Source: JAPSGM01 sp036556985 (lineage in GTDB: Bacteria > Chloroflexota > Limnocylindria > QHBO01). From it: DNA of 6,346 bases. The translations under genes and the position numbers were made by a program. How positions within the stretch are numbered: position 1 is the first letter of the stretch; the number at the start of each line of letters is the position of its first letter. A model generated the notes under the pieces. That model was not told where the DNA came from. It ran no database searches and saw only the letters and a list, made by a program, of their open reading frames with translations. The stretch spans positions 1 to 6,346 of the forward strand of contig DATBIK010000117.1 in assembly GCA_036556985.1 (NCBI GenBank). Direction: 5' to 3'. Shown piece by piece: positions 4,404 through 6,346 of this stretch.

Positions 4404-5269
4404 GCGACACCGTGCTCCGGGCGCGGGACCTCGCCAAGCGCTACGGACGGCGGACGTGGGCGCTGCAGGGGATCGACCTCGCCATTCCGCAGGGCGGCAT
4501 CACGGCGCTGGTCGGCCCGAACGCGGCCGGCAAGTCGACGCTCATCAAGACATGGGTCGGATTCGAGCGGCCGACGCGCGGCGGCGTGACCGTGGCCGGC
4601 GTGGATCCCTGGCGCGACCGGTCGGAGGCCCTGGCGCACCTCGGCTACGTGCCGCAGTCGCCGTCTCTGTACGACGCGCTGACGGTGGACGACCACCTGG
4701 AGCTGGCGATCATGCTGCGGCCATCGTTCGACCGGGCGTATGCGCAGTCCCGGCTTGAGCAGCTCGGCATCCCGCTGGCGCAGTCCGCGCGATCCCTGTC
4801 CGGCGGGCAGCAGGCGCAGGTGGCCCTGGCGATGGCGCTCGGCACGCGCGCCGAGATCCTGCTCCTGGACGAACCCCTCGCCTCACTGGATCCCCTGGCG
4901 CGGCGCGAGTTCCTCCACGTCCTGACCGATGCCGTCCGCGCGGACGGCGCGACCGCGCTCCTCTCGAGCCACATCGTCACCGACGTCGAGCAGGCCTGCG
5001 ACCGGCTCGTCGTGCTCGGGGTGGGGCGTGTGCTGCTCCACGCGCGGGTGGCCGAGGCGCTGGCCACCCATGCCATCGGGACCGATGGCGTGGCCGCCGA
5101 CGATACCGTGGCGTCGTTCGCCGGTCCGGCCGGCGAACGCCTGACGCTGGTGCGGCGGGCCGGTGCTTCGGAGGGAGACGGCCTGCGCCCGGCGTCGCTG
5201 GAGGAGGTCGTGCTCGGCTATCTCGCCTCAGGCCGTGGCGGCGCGGTAGCGGCGGAGCTCGCGGCGTGA
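4400..5269 (+). CDS. ABC transporter ATP-binding protein
   Basis: A 289-aa cytoplasmic ATPase that would energise the membrane proteins encoded next. All nucleotide-binding motifs are intact: Walker A GPNAAGKST (39-47), Q-loop Q86 in YVPQSPSLYD, signature LSGGQ (133-137), Walker B ILLLDEP (153-159), D-loop ASLD (161-164) and switch H191 in LLSSHIVTD. The Walker A loop has NAAGK rather than the usual NGAGK. The ~80 residues after the switch histidine (about 205-289) are a C-terminal extension of the kind found in drug-, bacteriocin- and NatA-type ABC-2 ATPases. The GTG start overlaps the micropeptide TGA and has no Shine-Dalgarno of its own, which implies translational coupling. It belongs to the ABC-2 exporter class by sequence and context; the substrate is unknown. 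Confidence 0.95.
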   Translation: MSDTVLRARDLAKRYGRRTWALQGIDLAIPQGGITALVGPNAAGKSTLIKTWVGFERPTRGGVTVAGVDPWRDRSEALAHLGYVPQSPSLYDALTVDDHLELAIMLRPSFDRAYAQSRLEQLGIPLAQSARSLSGGQQAQVALAMALGTRAEILLLDEPLASLDPLARREFLHVLTDAVRADGATALLSSHIVTDVEQACDRLVVLGVGRVLLHARVAEALATHAIGTDGVAADDTVASFAGPAGERLTLVRRAGASEGDGLRPASLEEVVLGYLASGRGGAVAAELAA

Positions 5270-6261
5270 GCGGACTCGCCCGCTGGGCGCGGCTCTCGTT
5301 CCGCCTCCAGCGCTGGGAGGTGCTGGCCTCGGTCGTCGGGGTGGCGATGCTCGCCGGGCTGATGCTGTGGTTCGCCTGGCAGCTGCGCATCCTTGCGGCC
5401 GGTGAGCAGGGCTGTGCAGACCCGGCCGCCTACGTACCCGGCTGCGAGGCGTTCGTGCGGCGCTTCCAGGACCTCGCCGGCTGGGCCCAGGGGCTCCTCT
5501 ACCTGTCATGGGGAGCGCCGTTCGGGATGGGGCTCATCCTCGGCGTGCCGATCGTGGCGCGCGAGCTCGAGGGCCGCACCGCCGGCCTGTCCTGGACGCT
5601 GAGCCGGTCGCGGGTGGCGTGGCTCGCCGGCCGGGCCGGCTTCGCCGCCATCGTGCTCGTGGCGCTCCTCGCGGTCGTCGTCCTCGCCAGCGGCGTGCTG
5701 GCGGCGGCCATCGTGCCGACCCTGACGCTCGAGCGCGACTTCACCTGGATCGGCCGGCGTGACGGTCTGATCCTCGCCCGCGGAGCGACGGCGCTGGCGA
5801 TCGGCGTGTTGGTCGGAGCCGTAGTCGGCCGGCAGCTGCCTGGGCTGTTGGCGGCGGCCTTCGCATCGGTCGTCGTCTTCACCGGCGTGAGCTTCGCCAT
5901 GGACCGATGGAACGAGACGCTCGCCGTTGTCATCGACCCCTACGCGACCTCGGACGGCGTGGTCGGAGGATCTCTGGGCCTCGGTGGCGGCGTCGAGCTG
6001 CCCTCGGGCGAGCTCGTGTCGTACGCATGGATTCAATCGGACACCCAGTACTCGGACGAAACGGGTGCCATCTATACGCGCTGGGACGACGCCACCGGCC
6101 AACCTGATCCGACCAGCTTCGTTGGCTGGGATCGGGCCCGCATCATCCCCGGCGGGCAGTACCCGGTCGTGCTGGCGCGCGAGGCGGCGGCGACGCTCGT
6201 CCTCGGCGTCCTCGTCGTCGGTGGAGCGGCTATCGCCGTCCGCCGCAGGCGGCCGGGCTGA
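5266..6261 (+). CDS. ABC-2 type permease, first subunit
   Basis: A 331-aa inner-membrane protein with about six spans (roughly residues 18-40, 76-97, 123-150, 167-188, 190-211 and 305-325) and an Arg-rich cytoplasmic end. The cytoplasmic loop after span 2, VARELEGRTAGLSWTLSRSR (97-116), matches the pattern familiar from actinobacterial ABC-2 permeases (ArElE.gT..L.wt.S.sR) and would contact the ATPase. A 93-residue loop before the last span (212-304), rich in Asp, Tyr and Trp, faces the same side as the first loop, which carries two Cys (C50, C60) that could form a disulfide outside. GTG overlaps the ATPase stop as GTGA, with GGAG 8 nt upstream. It forms a pair with the next, paralogous gene, which suggests a heterodimeric channel. 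The transport direction (export) is inferred from family. Confidence 0.9.
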   Translation: MSGLARWARLSFRLQRWEVLASVVGVAMLAGLMLWFAWQLRILAAGEQGCADPAAYVPGCEAFVRRFQDLAGWAQGLLYLSWGAPFGMGLILGVPIVARELEGRTAGLSWTLSRSRVAWLAGRAGFAAIVLVALLAVVVLASGVLAAAIVPTLTLERDFTWIGRRDGLILARGATALAIGVLVGAVVGRQLPGLLAAAFASVVVFTGVSFAMDRWNETLAVVIDPYATSDGVVGGSLGLGGGVELPSGELVSYAWIQSDTQYSDETGAIYTRWDDATGQPDPTSFVGWDRARIIPGGQYPVVLAREAAATLVLGVLVVGGAAIAVRRRRPG

Positions 6262-6346
6262 TGCGCCGATCGCTGCGCCTGGCGTTCGCGATGCAGCGCC
6301 TCGAGCTGCGGATCCTTCTTGGTCTGGCGGTGCTGGTGATCGTGGC
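6261..6346 (+). CDS. Second ABC permease, 5' fragment (cut by window end)
   Basis: The ATG shares its A with the preceding TGA (TGATG), and AGGCGG lies 8 nt upstream. The 28 visible codons read MRRSLRLAFAMQRLELRILL followed by GLAVLVIV, an Arg-rich cytoplasmic lead into a first membrane span. The pattern L-x-F-x-x-Q-R-x-E aligns with LSFRLQRWE near the start of the first permease, so it is probably a paralogous second permease of the same exporter. Nothing can be said of the remainder. Confidence 0.75.
   Translation, partial: MRRSLRLAFAMQRLELRILLGLAVLVIV

Noticed and set aside
4181..4696. Upstream extension of the kinase frame to an ATG at 4696
   Set aside because: The extra ~170 residues run antisense through the ABC ATPase start, the micropeptide and the divergent promoter region, and are Arg/Pro-rich nonsense. 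The ATG at 4180 directly precedes a normal N-terminal span.
1..6346. CRISPR array, insertion sequence, tRNA, rRNA or phage genes
   Set aside because: No regularly spaced repeats, transposase motifs, terminal inverted repeats, cloverleaf-type sequence or phage proteins were seen on either strand.

Overview
This is a chromosomal stretch of a very G+C-rich bacterium (roughly 70% G+C by eye; third codon positions are almost all G or C). The combination of GTG starts with GTGA stop/start overlaps, strong Shine-Dalgarno sites on some genes and none on others, and an ABC permease with the actinobacterial-type cytoplasmic motif (ARELEGRTAGLSW) fits Actinomycetota or a high-G+C Chloroflexota-like lineage. 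I cannot decide between these, and no rRNA, tRNA or marker gene is present.

Layout. (1) Positions 81-410 (+) encode a small soluble protein of unknown function with a strong Shine-Dalgarno site. (2) Positions 411-581 are a convergent intergenic region with a GC palindrome, a perfect DnaA-box sequence and a hairpin flush against the next stop codon. (3) Positions 582-896 (-) encode a short, highly charged, helical protein of unknown function. (4) Positions 897-1130 are non-coding and hold two hairpins just 3' of the two-component operon. (5) Positions 1131-4180 (-) are a two-component operon: a NarL/LuxR-type response regulator preceded, with a 16-nt overlap, by a very large (809 aa) membrane histidine kinase. 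(6) Positions 4181-4307 are a divergent regulatory region with a perfect 22-bp G/C palindrome. (7) Positions 4308-6346 (+) are a tightly coupled ABC exporter operon: a 31-aa single-membrane-span micropeptide, an ATPase, a six-span permease and the start of a second, paralogous permease cut off by the window end.

How the parts may work together. The kinase/regulator pair and the ABC operon are transcribed divergently from one 127-bp region. This is the usual geometry of a sensor pair controlling an efflux or membrane-stress transporter. The kinase has an N-terminal extracytoplasmic PDZ-like region, then two tandem homologous multi-span membrane units, then a HisKA_3/HATPase core. The micropeptide has the best ribosome binding site of its operon, and the ATPase start lies within its stop codon, so ATPase translation probably depends on it. 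The linkage of these parts, the duplicated membrane sensor and the micropeptide are the most original content of the window. That the regulator controls the transporter is inference from position only.
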